Below are positions 1 to 5,397 of a stretch of 5,397 bases of DNA, one piece after another. The position numbers were made by a program, and so were the translations under genes. The stretch's first letter is position 1; each line of letters starts with the position of its first letter. Source of the stretch: Planctomycetota bacterium. Lineage in GTDB: Bacteria; Planctomycetota; Phycisphaerae; UBA1845. The stretch lies in the NCBI GenBank assembly GCA_022563055.1, contig JADFOB010000117.1:1-5397 (forward strand). The letters run 5' to 3'. Under the pieces are notes generated by a model. That model saw only the letters and a program-made list of their open reading frames with translations. It made no database searches and was not told where the DNA came from.

Positions 1-975
1 TCGATCGGGGGGGAGCGCGCGTTGCGGGCGCTGACCGTCGCAGAGGCGCCGGCACGCGGAGGATCGCGGGTCATCCACATCGACATGATTCGCTCGGCGG
101 TGGCAGCCGCGGGCACGAACATGGCTACCGTCAGGTTGGGTGGTGCGACGAGGTGCGCCGTGACGCGACCCGCCGATCCGGTCATACAACTGGCGCGTGC
201 AACGTCACAATCTTCCGGCACCGCTCCGCGCACGCCCGAACCCACAGCTCGGAATGGGCGTGGACTCGCGCATAGTCATGCGGGGAAGATCGCGGGAAGC
301 TCGCACAATACAACGCTTCGCCAAGCGGTGGTCGATTACTTCAACGCCGAGTTCGCCCGATACGGTGGAAAGGCGGAGGTTCTCTTCGATCACACGTCCC
401 AACAGGTTCTGGATTTGCGGGGTCCGACGTACGAATTTGTCATCCGCCGCCGCAACGGTTCGCCGCTGGGTCTGACCTCGATCGAGGCGGAGGTTCTTTC
501 CGGCGGTTTGGTGGTCCAGACCGTACCGCTTGTGGCGCAGGTGACCATGGTCCGCAGCGTGGTGACGGCGCGGCGTTCGATCAATGCGGGCGCGACGATC
601 CGTGCGAGCGATGTCGATCTCATTCGGATGTCGTTCACGCGTTTCGACAAACTCGGGCTCGACGACACCGCGCTCGCCGTCGGTCAGCGCGCACGCCGCT
701 TCATGCCCGCCGGAACGTTCATCGCTCCATCCATGCTTGAAGCCGTCCCACTCGTGGTGCGCGGCCAGCTTGTCACGATGACCGCCCAGGCGGGCGGGAT
801 CCGCGTGGTGACGACGGGCAAAGCCGCTTCCAGCGGTCTGCTCGGGGAACGAATCACAGTGCGGGCAGCCAACAACCGGCGCGTCGAGTTTGACGGGATT
901 GTCACCGGACCGGGCGAAGTATTGATCACCACCGGCATTGGCACCTCGACGCGCCTGGCCATGGGGGGTTCCTGA
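1..975 (+). CDS. flgA: Flagellar P-ring assembly chaperone FlgA (5' partial)
   Basis: FlgA is a periplasmic chaperone that helps FlgI polymerise into the P-ring around the flagellar rod. The frame is open from base 1 to the TGA at 973-975. A TTG at 22 behind a G-rich stretch could be read as a start, but the protein would then have no signal peptide, and bases 1-140 already look like the inner part of a FlgA N-terminal domain (APARGGSRVI, then AAAGTN, then VRLGG). I therefore treat the gene as truncated at the window edge. An Ala/Pro/Ser/Thr-rich linker follows at about 172-315. From about 316 the family core begins, and the C-terminal SAF-type region starts near 559 (VVTARRSINAGATI, VGQRARRFMPAG, PLVVRGQLV, GLLGERITVR, VTGPGEVLI). 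These motifs match the FlgA C-terminal pattern well. The stop overlaps the flgH start by one base (TGATG), suggesting translational coupling. The identification is firm; the true start is not visible. Confidence 0.9.
   Translation, partial: SIGGERALRALTVAEAPARGGSRVIHIDMIRSAVAAAGTNMATVRLGGATRCAVTRPADPVIQLARATSQSSGTAPRTPEPTARNGRGLAHSHAGKIAGSSHNTTLRQAVVDYFNAEFARYGGKAEVLFDHTSQQVLDLRGPTYEFVIRRRNGSPLGLTSIEAEVLSGGLVVQTVPLVAQVTMVRSVVTARRSINAGATIRASDVDLIRMSFTRFDKLGLDDTALAVGQRARRFMPAGTFIAPSMLEAVPLVVRGQLVTMTAQAGGIRVVTTGKAASSGLLGERITVRAANNRRVEFDGIVTGPGEVLITTGIGTSTRLAMGGS
963..968 (+). promoter_or_regulatory. Probable ribosome binding site of flgH
   Basis: A run of six G ends six bases before the flgH ATG at 975, inside the last codons of flgA. 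It is a G-rich, Shine-Dalgarno-like stretch at suitable spacing rather than a perfect AGGAGG, so coupling to flgA translation probably contributes as well. Confidence 0.4.
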
Positions 976-1691
976 TGCACAGCGTGCGAATCGCCATCTT
1001 GACTCTGTTTGTCATCGTCGTGGGATCGACCGGCGCGCTGGGGCAAACGTCGTCCCTCGGCGCCAAGAAGCGTGAAGCGGACCGGCTCAATCCGCCTCCG
1101 ACCAAACCCCGCGAGAAGGTTCTGAAACGGCGCAACGCGGTCTATGAGCGGTATTCCTGGGTCACGCTTGCAGCGACGCCGCCCAAGAAGTTCAAGGTCC
1201 ACGATCTGATCACCATCGTCGTTCGCCAGCGGAGCATCTACGAGGCGGACTCCCAGCTCGATACGGAGAAAAAATGGAAGGTCAAGAGCGAACTGGATGC
1301 CTTCCTCAAGGGTACAGCCGGTGGAATCGGGGCGGCTGCCTTTAGACGCGGCAAGCCGACCATCGACTACAAGTTCACCAACAAACTCGAGGGCGACGGT
1401 GAACTCGAACGCGAAGACCGGTTCACGACGCGCCTGACGGCTACCATCATCGACGTCAAGCCCAACGGCAACCTGGTCATCGAAGGGCGCGGAGCACTCC
1501 AGTTCGATGATGAGGTCAGCGTAATCACCATTACCGGCGTGTGCCGCAAGGACGACATCACACCGGACAACACGATCTTGAGTACGCAGATGGCGGAGCT
1601 GAATGTGATTGTCAACAACGAGGGTGCGCTGCGACGAGCGTCGTCGCGCGGATGGATTCCAAGAATGCTGGATTGGCTCCGACCGATCTAA
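975..1691 (+). CDS. flgH: Flagellar L-ring protein FlgH, without lipobox
   Basis: FlgH builds the L-ring, the outer-membrane bushing through which the rod passes. The 238-residue product, close to the usual size, starts with a signal peptide: a hydrophobic stretch at about residues 5-20, then ALGQ near 21-24 as a likely signal peptidase I site. The core carries family motifs: FKVHDLITIVVR near 73-84, the acidic stretch GDGELERED near 140-148, NLVIEGR near 166-172, and the C-terminal block TGVCRKDDITPDNT near 187-200 followed by STQMAELNV and a final GWIPRMLDWL. These align by eye with the enterobacterial FlgH C-terminus. In Escherichia coli and Salmonella FlgH is a lipoprotein. Here there is no cysteine near the signal peptide, and the only cysteine is C190 in the core, so lipidation is not expected. 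The start overlaps the flgA stop, and flgI follows after 11 bases. Identification is very likely correct. Confidence 0.95.
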   Translation: MHSVRIAILTLFVIVVGSTGALGQTSSLGAKKREADRLNPPPTKPREKVLKRRNAVYERYSWVTLAATPPKKFKVHDLITIVVRQRSIYEADSQLDTEKKWKVKSELDAFLKGTAGGIGAAAFRRGKPTIDYKFTNKLEGDGELEREDRFTTRLTATIIDVKPNGNLVIEGRGALQFDDEVSVITITGVCRKDDITPDNTILSTQMAELNVIVNNEGALRRASSRGWIPRMLDWLRPI

Positions 1692-1694
1692 GGG
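1690..1694 (+). promoter_or_regulatory. Ribosome binding site of flgI
   Basis: AAGGG overlaps the flgH stop codon and lies eight bases before the ATG at 1703. It supports that ATG as the flgI start over the in-frame ATG at 1541 deep inside flgH, because the signal peptide begins exactly at 1703. Confidence 0.55.
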
Positions 1695-1702
1695 TTTCGG
1701 AC

Positions 1703-2836
1703 ATGCTGCGAACATTCATCATCACAATCCTATCGCTCGGTGCCGCACCGATGGCACTGGGCCAGATTCCAACCGCCCGGGTCGGCGATGTCACACGCCT
1801 CCAGGGGCAGGGTACCAACGTGCTGACCGGGTATGGATTGGTGACGGGCCTGGACGGAACCGGCGACGGTGGGAAGTTCCTCCCGACCATTAAGGCGCTC
1901 GCTGCCGCGTTGGAACGCTTCGGTGCGGGACCGGGTGAACTCGCCGACGTGGAGGGCGCCAAGAACGTGGCGGTGGTCATGATCGAAACGGTTATTCCCG
2001 AACACGGCGCTCGGGAAGGCGACGCGCTGGATGTGCATGTGACAGCCGTGGCTGCCAAGAGTCTCGAGGGCGGGCATCTTCTGACCACGCCGCTGATCTA
2101 CCACGATCCAACGCTCGAAGGGCTCTTCGCCTTCGCATCGGGTCGCATCGTGCTCACCGGAAAGACGCAGACGGCGGGACTCATTCGTGGCGGTGCCCGG
2201 ATGGAACGCGATCTCTTCATCAACGTCGTGGCCACCGGCGCGGAACTCCGGTCGGCTGGAATCACGAGTCCATGGATCCGGGGTGAGAGAACCTACATCA
2301 CGCTGGTACTCGATGAGCCGCACGCCGGTTGGCCGATGGCCGCCGCCATCGCCCAGGCCGTCGACAAGGAACTGAGCATCTCCGCCGACGTCGAGCGCGT
2401 CGCGCTCGCCGTGGACAGCAAGAACATCGTCGTTCTGCTGCCCGAGCATCAGCGCGGAGACCGCGCGTCGTGGATACGCGACGTCAACCGGACGCCGATT
2501 CTCATGGAGTCCAACGAGGCGCGGGTGGCCATCAATCGATCGGCGGGGACAATCGTTGTCTCGGGTGACACGCGGATGTCACCCGTTGTGATCTCGCAGC
2601 GCGGTCTGACCGTCACGGTGATCAACCCGCTGCCGGACGGAACCGAAGCGCCCAAACCGGCCATCGAGCAGCACGAATTCGTGCCACTGGACACCCAGCG
2701 GGGCCGGCTCGCCAACGTGAAGGATCTGCTTGAGGCGCTCAACCGCCTGAAGGTGGATTTCGACGATCGAGTGTCCATTCTGGAACAGATCCATAGGGCG
2801 GGAAAGCTCCACGCCCGGATTTTGTACGAGGGTTAG
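1703..2836 (+). CDS. flgI: Flagellar P-ring protein FlgI
   Basis: FlgI is the subunit of the P-ring, which surrounds the rod in the peptidoglycan layer. The 377-residue product is about the usual family length. Residues 1-20 form a signal peptide with probable cleavage after ALG, leaving Gln21 as the mature N-terminus. The mature protein opens with the hallmark RVGDVTRLQG and LTGYGLVTGLDGTGD (about 26-55). Other family blocks are KNVAVVMIETVIP near 88-99, GDALDVHVTAVAAKSLEGG near 107-124 with LLTTPL following, the NRSAGTIVVSGD stretch near 278-289, LTVTVINP near 302-309, and the C-terminal LLEALNRLKV, SILEQIHRAGKLHA near 342-371. An upstream in-frame ATG at 1541 would extend the protein through flgH and bury the signal peptide, so the ATG at 1703 was chosen. 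The protein has no cysteine, unlike enterobacterial FlgI, which has a stabilising disulfide. Only two bases separate the stop from the next gene. Identification is essentially certain. Confidence 0.97.
   Translation: MLRTFIITILSLGAAPMALGQIPTARVGDVTRLQGQGTNVLTGYGLVTGLDGTGDGGKFLPTIKALAAALERFGAGPGELADVEGAKNVAVVMIETVIPEHGAREGDALDVHVTAVAAKSLEGGHLLTTPLIYHDPTLEGLFAFASGRIVLTGKTQTAGLIRGGARMERDLFINVVATGAELRSAGITSPWIRGERTYITLVLDEPHAGWPMAAAIAQAVDKELSISADVERVALAVDSKNIVVLLPEHQRGDRASWIRDVNRTPILMESNEARVAINRSAGTIVVSGDTRMSPVVISQRGLTVTVINPLPDGTEAPKPAIEQHEFVPLDTQRGRLANVKDLLEALNRLKVDFDDRVSILEQIHRAGKLHARILYEG
2828..2832 (+). promoter_or_regulatory. Ribosome binding site of the rod-binding gene
   Basis: GAGGG within the last codons of flgI ends six bases before the ATG at 2839, a good Shine-Dalgarno fit. 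It favours this start over the second in-frame ATG at 2857. Confidence 0.5.
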
Positions 2837-2838
2837 AC

Positions 2839-3168
2839 ATGGATGTATCCAATGTCATGCACGCGGACCGGCAACCGTCGCGGGTCGAGCGGGATCTAAG
2901 TCGCCTGAAGGAGGTCGCCGGCAAGATTGTCGGCTCGGTGTTCTACGGCACGATGCTCAAGGCGATGCGCGAGAGCACGCTGAAAGGGCCATACGGTCAC
3001 GGAGGTCGCGGGGAAGAGGTCTTCGCGCCGCAGTTGCACGCGATTCTGGCGGAACGAATGGGAACGCAGACCAAGGGCGGCCTCGCCGACGTCCTCTACG
3101 CCCGTCTGGAAAAGCAGCAGACATTGATGAGTACGCTGCGTGCGTCCTCGGGGAAGGTACCGGAATGA
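2839..3168 (+). CDS. flgJ: FlgJ-type rod-binding protein, single domain
   Basis: This 109-residue protein matches the N-terminal rod-binding domain of FlgJ, which binds rod subunits and is thought to act as the rod scaffold or cap in the periplasm. Visible motifs are LKEVAGKIVGSVFYGTMLKAMR at about 23-44 (compare the family pattern of an E-F-pair followed by MLK-MR), a glycine-rich turn at about 50-58, EEVFAPQLHAILAERM near 59-74, and the very typical GGLADVLYARL near 80-90. There is no signal peptide, as expected for a protein exported by the flagellar type III apparatus. The C-terminal peptidoglycan-hydrolase domain of the roughly 313-residue enterobacterial FlgJ is absent, and there is no trace of it downstream because flgN starts at once with a 4-base ATGA overlap. 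Single-domain forms are common outside gammaproteobacteria, so this is not a broken gene. The symbol refers to the rod-binding half only. Confidence 0.88.
   Translation: MDVSNVMHADRQPSRVERDLSRLKEVAGKIVGSVFYGTMLKAMRESTLKGPYGHGGRGEEVFAPQLHAILAERMGTQTKGGLADVLYARLEKQQTLMSTLRASSGKVPE
3153..3157 (+). promoter_or_regulatory. Probable ribosome binding site of the flgN-like gene
   Basis: GAAGG sits seven bases before the ATG at 3165, inside the end of the rod-binding gene. Together with the ATGA start-stop overlap it supports this start. Confidence 0.45.
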
Positions 3169-3686
3169 CACGACCCAGCGGATCCAAACATGTGAAGGAT
3201 CTGGTGAAGCTGCTCCATCAGTTGGAGCGCCTCCATGATCAGCTTGCCGTAGCCGTTCGGTCCAAGCTCGATGCGATGCGAGCGGCGGATCTGACCAGTC
3301 TGCACGCAGCCGGGCGGAAAGAACAGGAACTCGTCAAACGCATCCACGAGCGTGAGGGGTTGCGAAGGCAGATCATGGATGCCATCGGAGACCACCTGGG
3401 TATGGCGCCGCGCACGGCTCGACTGATGACCGTGTCGCAGCTCGTCGAGCGTATTCCCCCCGAGCAGGGTCGCCCGGTAGGCCAGGCGGCGGATGCCCTG
3501 CGTAACGCCGTCGCCGCGGTCGCTCGGACCAACGCCATTGCCGGCGTGGTGGCCAAGGAACTCGTCAACCATCTTCGACGGGTATGGGCTGCGGTGAGAC
3601 CGGCGGGAGGGGATCCGGTCGGATACACGGACGCGGGAATACCGGCTCTGGGATCGAGCCAACGGATCTTTGAGGCTCTGGGATAA
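3165..3686 (+). CDS. flgN: FlgN-like flagellar export chaperone
   Basis: FlgN-family proteins are small cytosolic chaperones that bind the C-terminal helices of FlgK and FlgL and deliver them to the flagellar export gate. This 173-residue protein is largely helical, with a probable coiled-coil hairpin at about residues 8-78 (heptad-like leucines in LVKLLHQLERLHDQLAVAV; KEQELVKRIHEREGLRRQI). A second long helix spans about 103-145, and a short tail carries GYTDAGIP near 153-160, resembling the Y-x-x-x-G tail often seen in FlgN proteins. There is no signal peptide or membrane segment. Sequence identity in this family is low, so the call rests on size, helical pattern, tail motif and position directly before flgK, the expected client. 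It overlaps the preceding gene by 4 bases and ends 6 bases before flgK. The main alternative is a different flagellar coiled-coil protein, which seems less likely. Confidence 0.78.
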   Translation: MTRPSGSKHVKDLVKLLHQLERLHDQLAVAVRSKLDAMRAADLTSLHAAGRKEQELVKRIHEREGLRRQIMDAIGDHLGMAPRTARLMTVSQLVERIPPEQGRPVGQAADALRNAVAAVARTNAIAGVVAKELVNHLRRVWAAVRPAGGDPVGYTDAGIPALGSSQRIFEALG

Positions 3687-3692
3687 GCTGCC

Positions 3693-5397
3693 ATGGGTTT
3701 AATGAACGCCTCTTTGCACATTGGCCGCACAGCGCTGCTGAGCTATCAGAGCGCGTTGCAGACGGTGGGCAGCAACATCAGCAGCGCGGCGAGCCCGGAC
3801 TATACGCGCTTAACGCCGCAGCTTGTTCCCCTGCAAGGTCCGCTCATAACCGGCAATCTTCAACCGGGCGCGGGCGTGGCGCTGACCGGCATCCAACGCA
3901 ACATCGACGAAGCCCTCGAAAGCCGAATCCGTGATGCGATCGGCGCCCAGGAATCCGGCGCCACGCAGCGCACCTCACTGTCGCAGGTCGAGGCATTCCT
4001 GGACGACGTCGACGGTACGGGCGTGAACTCGCGCCTTCGAGACTTGTTTTCCAGCTTTGACAATCTGCAGAACACGCCGGAGGACGGCGCCACGCGCGAC
4101 CTGGTGCTCAGCGCCGGCGCGCAACTGGCGGAGTCGCTCAAAGCGCTGCGTGCGAACTTCGCTGCGCTGGGAGAGGATCTCGACGGGCAGATTGCCGGCA
4201 TCGTCGGCAGCGCGGATGAACTGGCACGGAGGATCGGTGATCTCAATGAGGAGATCACGACCGCCGAAGCCGGTAGAAACGGTCAGGCAACCGGATTGCG
4301 GGACCAGCGCGACGCACTCCTTCGTGATCTAAGCGAGCTATTCGACGTGACCGTGCGGCGCCAGCCGGACGGGGTCATCAACGTCTACATCGGAAGTGAA
4401 GCGCTCATCCAGGGGAACTTCGTGCGGCAGCTTGTGGCGGTTCAGGAATTTGACGGCGAGTTCGCGCGCACGTCGGTCCGGTTTGCGGACACGAACGGCG
4501 AAGTGGACGTTCGAGGTGGAAGGTTGCAGGGCCTGATCACCAGTCGTGACGAACACGGCTACGGGCAGGTCGAACTCGCCGATAAACTCGCCCACGCGCT
4601 GATCGCTCAGCTCAATCAGGTTCACGCGGATGGACAGGGTTTGGTCGGCTTTGAGTCCGTTACGGGCAGCTACAGTCTGCTCGCCACCGACGTCGCACTG
4701 AATGCGACCGAGGCGGGCCTGGCATTTACGCCGAGAAACGGCAGCTTCTTCATCACCGTCGCGGACAACGCGACGGGAACACCCATCGCGTATCGCGTCG
4801 ACGTTGCGTTCAACGAACTCGGCCAAGAGACGACGTTGGAATCGCTCGTCGCGGACATCAACGCCCAGGTGCAGGACGTGACGGCGACGATCACAGCGGG
4901 CAACCGCTTAACGCTCACGGCGGCGGAGGGTTTCACCTTCACGCTCGGCCATGATGGGCAGACCGCGCGCGAAGATACCTCCAACGTGCTCGCGTCCCTG
5001 GGAATCAACACGTTCTTTACCGGAACGGACGCACGCAACATCGCCGTAAGCGACGTATTAACGCAACGACCCATGCTCGTGGCAGCGGCGAGTGCCTTTC
5101 ACGCGGGTGACGGAGGCAACGCCGGGCTGCTCGCTACGCTCGAGACGAGCGCATCGACGGAACTGGATGGGGCCACGATTCGCGGCTTCTACAACTCGAT
5201 CCTTAGTGCCTCGGCTGTGGCATCCGCCGCCGCCCGAGACGATCTGGAAGCGAGTTCGTCGATCCTCTCGTCGCTCAGCGCACAGAAAGAAAGCATCAGC
5301 GGGGTCAACCTCGACGAAGAGGCGATCTCGCTTCTGAAATTCGAGCGGGCGTTTCAAGGCGTCTCGCGGTTTGTCTCGGTGGTCGACGGTCTTATTG
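3693..5397 (+). CDS. flgK: Flagellar hook-associated protein 1, FlgK (3' partial)
   Basis: FlgK forms the first junction ring between hook and filament; it is exported by the flagellar type III system and polymerises outside the cell. The frame is open from the ATG at 3693 to the window edge, giving 568 complete codons with no stop. The N-terminal helix (LHIGRTALLSYQSALQTVGSNI, residues 8-29) is the rod/hook family motif, but the following turn reads ASPDYTR rather than the usual N-x-x-TPGYSR. A long helical region spans about 70-210, including LNEEI and LRDQRD (202-207). Next come the LNQVHADGQGL motif (307-317), a beta-rich segment at about 350-435, and FFTGTDARNIAV near 441-452. The C-terminal helix carries SGVNLDEEAISLLKFERAF (from 536), nearly identical to the enterobacterial C-terminus. 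By comparison only about 5-10 residues are missing. A second in-frame ATG at 3702 is possible; GGGA at 3680-3683 sits at workable distance from 3693. FlgN just upstream is its likely chaperone. Confidence 0.96.
   Translation, partial: MGLMNASLHIGRTALLSYQSALQTVGSNISSAASPDYTRLTPQLVPLQGPLITGNLQPGAGVALTGIQRNIDEALESRIRDAIGAQESGATQRTSLSQVEAFLDDVDGTGVNSRLRDLFSSFDNLQNTPEDGATRDLVLSAGAQLAESLKALRANFAALGEDLDGQIAGIVGSADELARRIGDLNEEITTAEAGRNGQATGLRDQRDALLRDLSELFDVTVRRQPDGVINVYIGSEALIQGNFVRQLVAVQEFDGEFARTSVRFADTNGEVDVRGGRLQGLITSRDEHGYGQVELADKLAHALIAQLNQVHADGQGLVGFESVTGSYSLLATDVALNATEAGLAFTPRNGSFFITVADNATGTPIAYRVDVAFNELGQETTLESLVADINAQVQDVTATITAGNRLTLTAAEGFTFTLGHDGQTAREDTSNVLASLGINTFFTGTDARNIAVSDVLTQRPMLVAAASAFHAGDGGNAGLLATLETSASTELDGATIRGFYNSILSASAVASAAARDDLEASSSILSSLSAQKESISGVNLDEEAISLLKFERAFQGVSRFVSVVDGLI

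Noticed and set aside
1541..1702. N-terminal extension of flgI from an ATG at 1541
   Set aside because: The extra 54 residues overlap flgH in another frame and look like out-of-frame translation; the signal peptide and ribosome binding site point to 1703.
684..1715. A 343-codon open frame on the - strand across flgA and flgH
   Set aside because: It is antisense to two clearly recognised genes, its translation is rich in Arg, Asp and Leu without any family motif, and long antisense frames are expected in GC-rich coding DNA.
1730..2449. A 239-codon open frame on the - strand inside flgI
   Set aside because: It lies entirely opposite flgI, has no recognisable domain, and fits the compositional shadow of the + strand gene.
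3687..3692. Possible separate promoter or terminator between flgN and flgK
   Set aside because: Only six bases separate the genes, I see no hairpin with a T-run, and no clear sigma-28 or sigma-54 type element in the end of flgN.
3096..3730. Open frames on the - strand opposite the flgN-like gene (188 and 163 codons)
   Set aside because: Both are antisense to a gene supported by overlap, ribosome binding site and position; the translations show no family features.
4057..4332. A 91-codon + strand frame inside flgK
   Set aside because: The flgK frame is open throughout and carries family motifs on both sides of this stretch, so this is an alternative-frame shadow with Arg- and Ser-rich composition.
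4338..5357. Several - strand open frames opposite the 3' half of flgK
   Set aside because: They overlap one another and flgK, and none has a recognisable motif or plausible start context.

Overview
The window is one uninterrupted flagellar gene cluster. All six genes lie on the + strand, in the order flgA (5' end cut off), flgH, flgI, a single-domain flgJ-type rod-binding gene, a flgN-like gene and flgK (3' end cut off). Adjacent genes overlap by 1 or 4 bases or are separated by 2 to 11 bases. Nearly every base is coding, there is no non-coding stretch near 300 bases, and the layout reads as part of a single operon.

Organism: the DNA is GC-rich. P-ring and L-ring proteins (FlgI, FlgH) and the periplasmic P-ring chaperone FlgA imply a diderm bacterium with peptidoglycan and an outer membrane. 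The gene order, a FlgA with a long low-complexity linker, a FlgH without a lipobox, a FlgJ without a muramidase domain and the style of FlgK all fit Planctomycetota best. A deltaproteobacterial-type lineage is the main alternative. This placement is inference; no rRNA or other phylogenetic marker is in view.

Layout: 1-975 FlgA; 975-1691 FlgH; 1703-2836 FlgI; 2839-3168 rod-binding protein; 3165-3686 FlgN-like export chaperone; 3693-5397 FlgK, open to the window edge and probably missing only a few C-terminal residues. Upstream, outside the window, the rest of flgA and probably rod genes such as flgG are expected; downstream, flgL.

How the genes work together: FlgA assists FlgI in forming the periplasmic P-ring around the rod, and FlgH forms the L-ring at the outer membrane. 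The FlgJ-like protein probably binds or caps the growing rod. FlgN holds FlgK (and usually FlgL) for the type III export gate, and FlgK is the first hook-filament junction protein. The window therefore runs from ring assembly to the hook-filament junction, in roughly assembly order.

I found no mobile element, CRISPR array, RNA gene, convincing promoter or terminator, and no sign of an undescribed system. The points worth a second look are departures from the enterobacterial model: a non-lipoprotein FlgH, a cysteine-free FlgI, a divergent FlgK N-terminal motif and no flgM at this locus.
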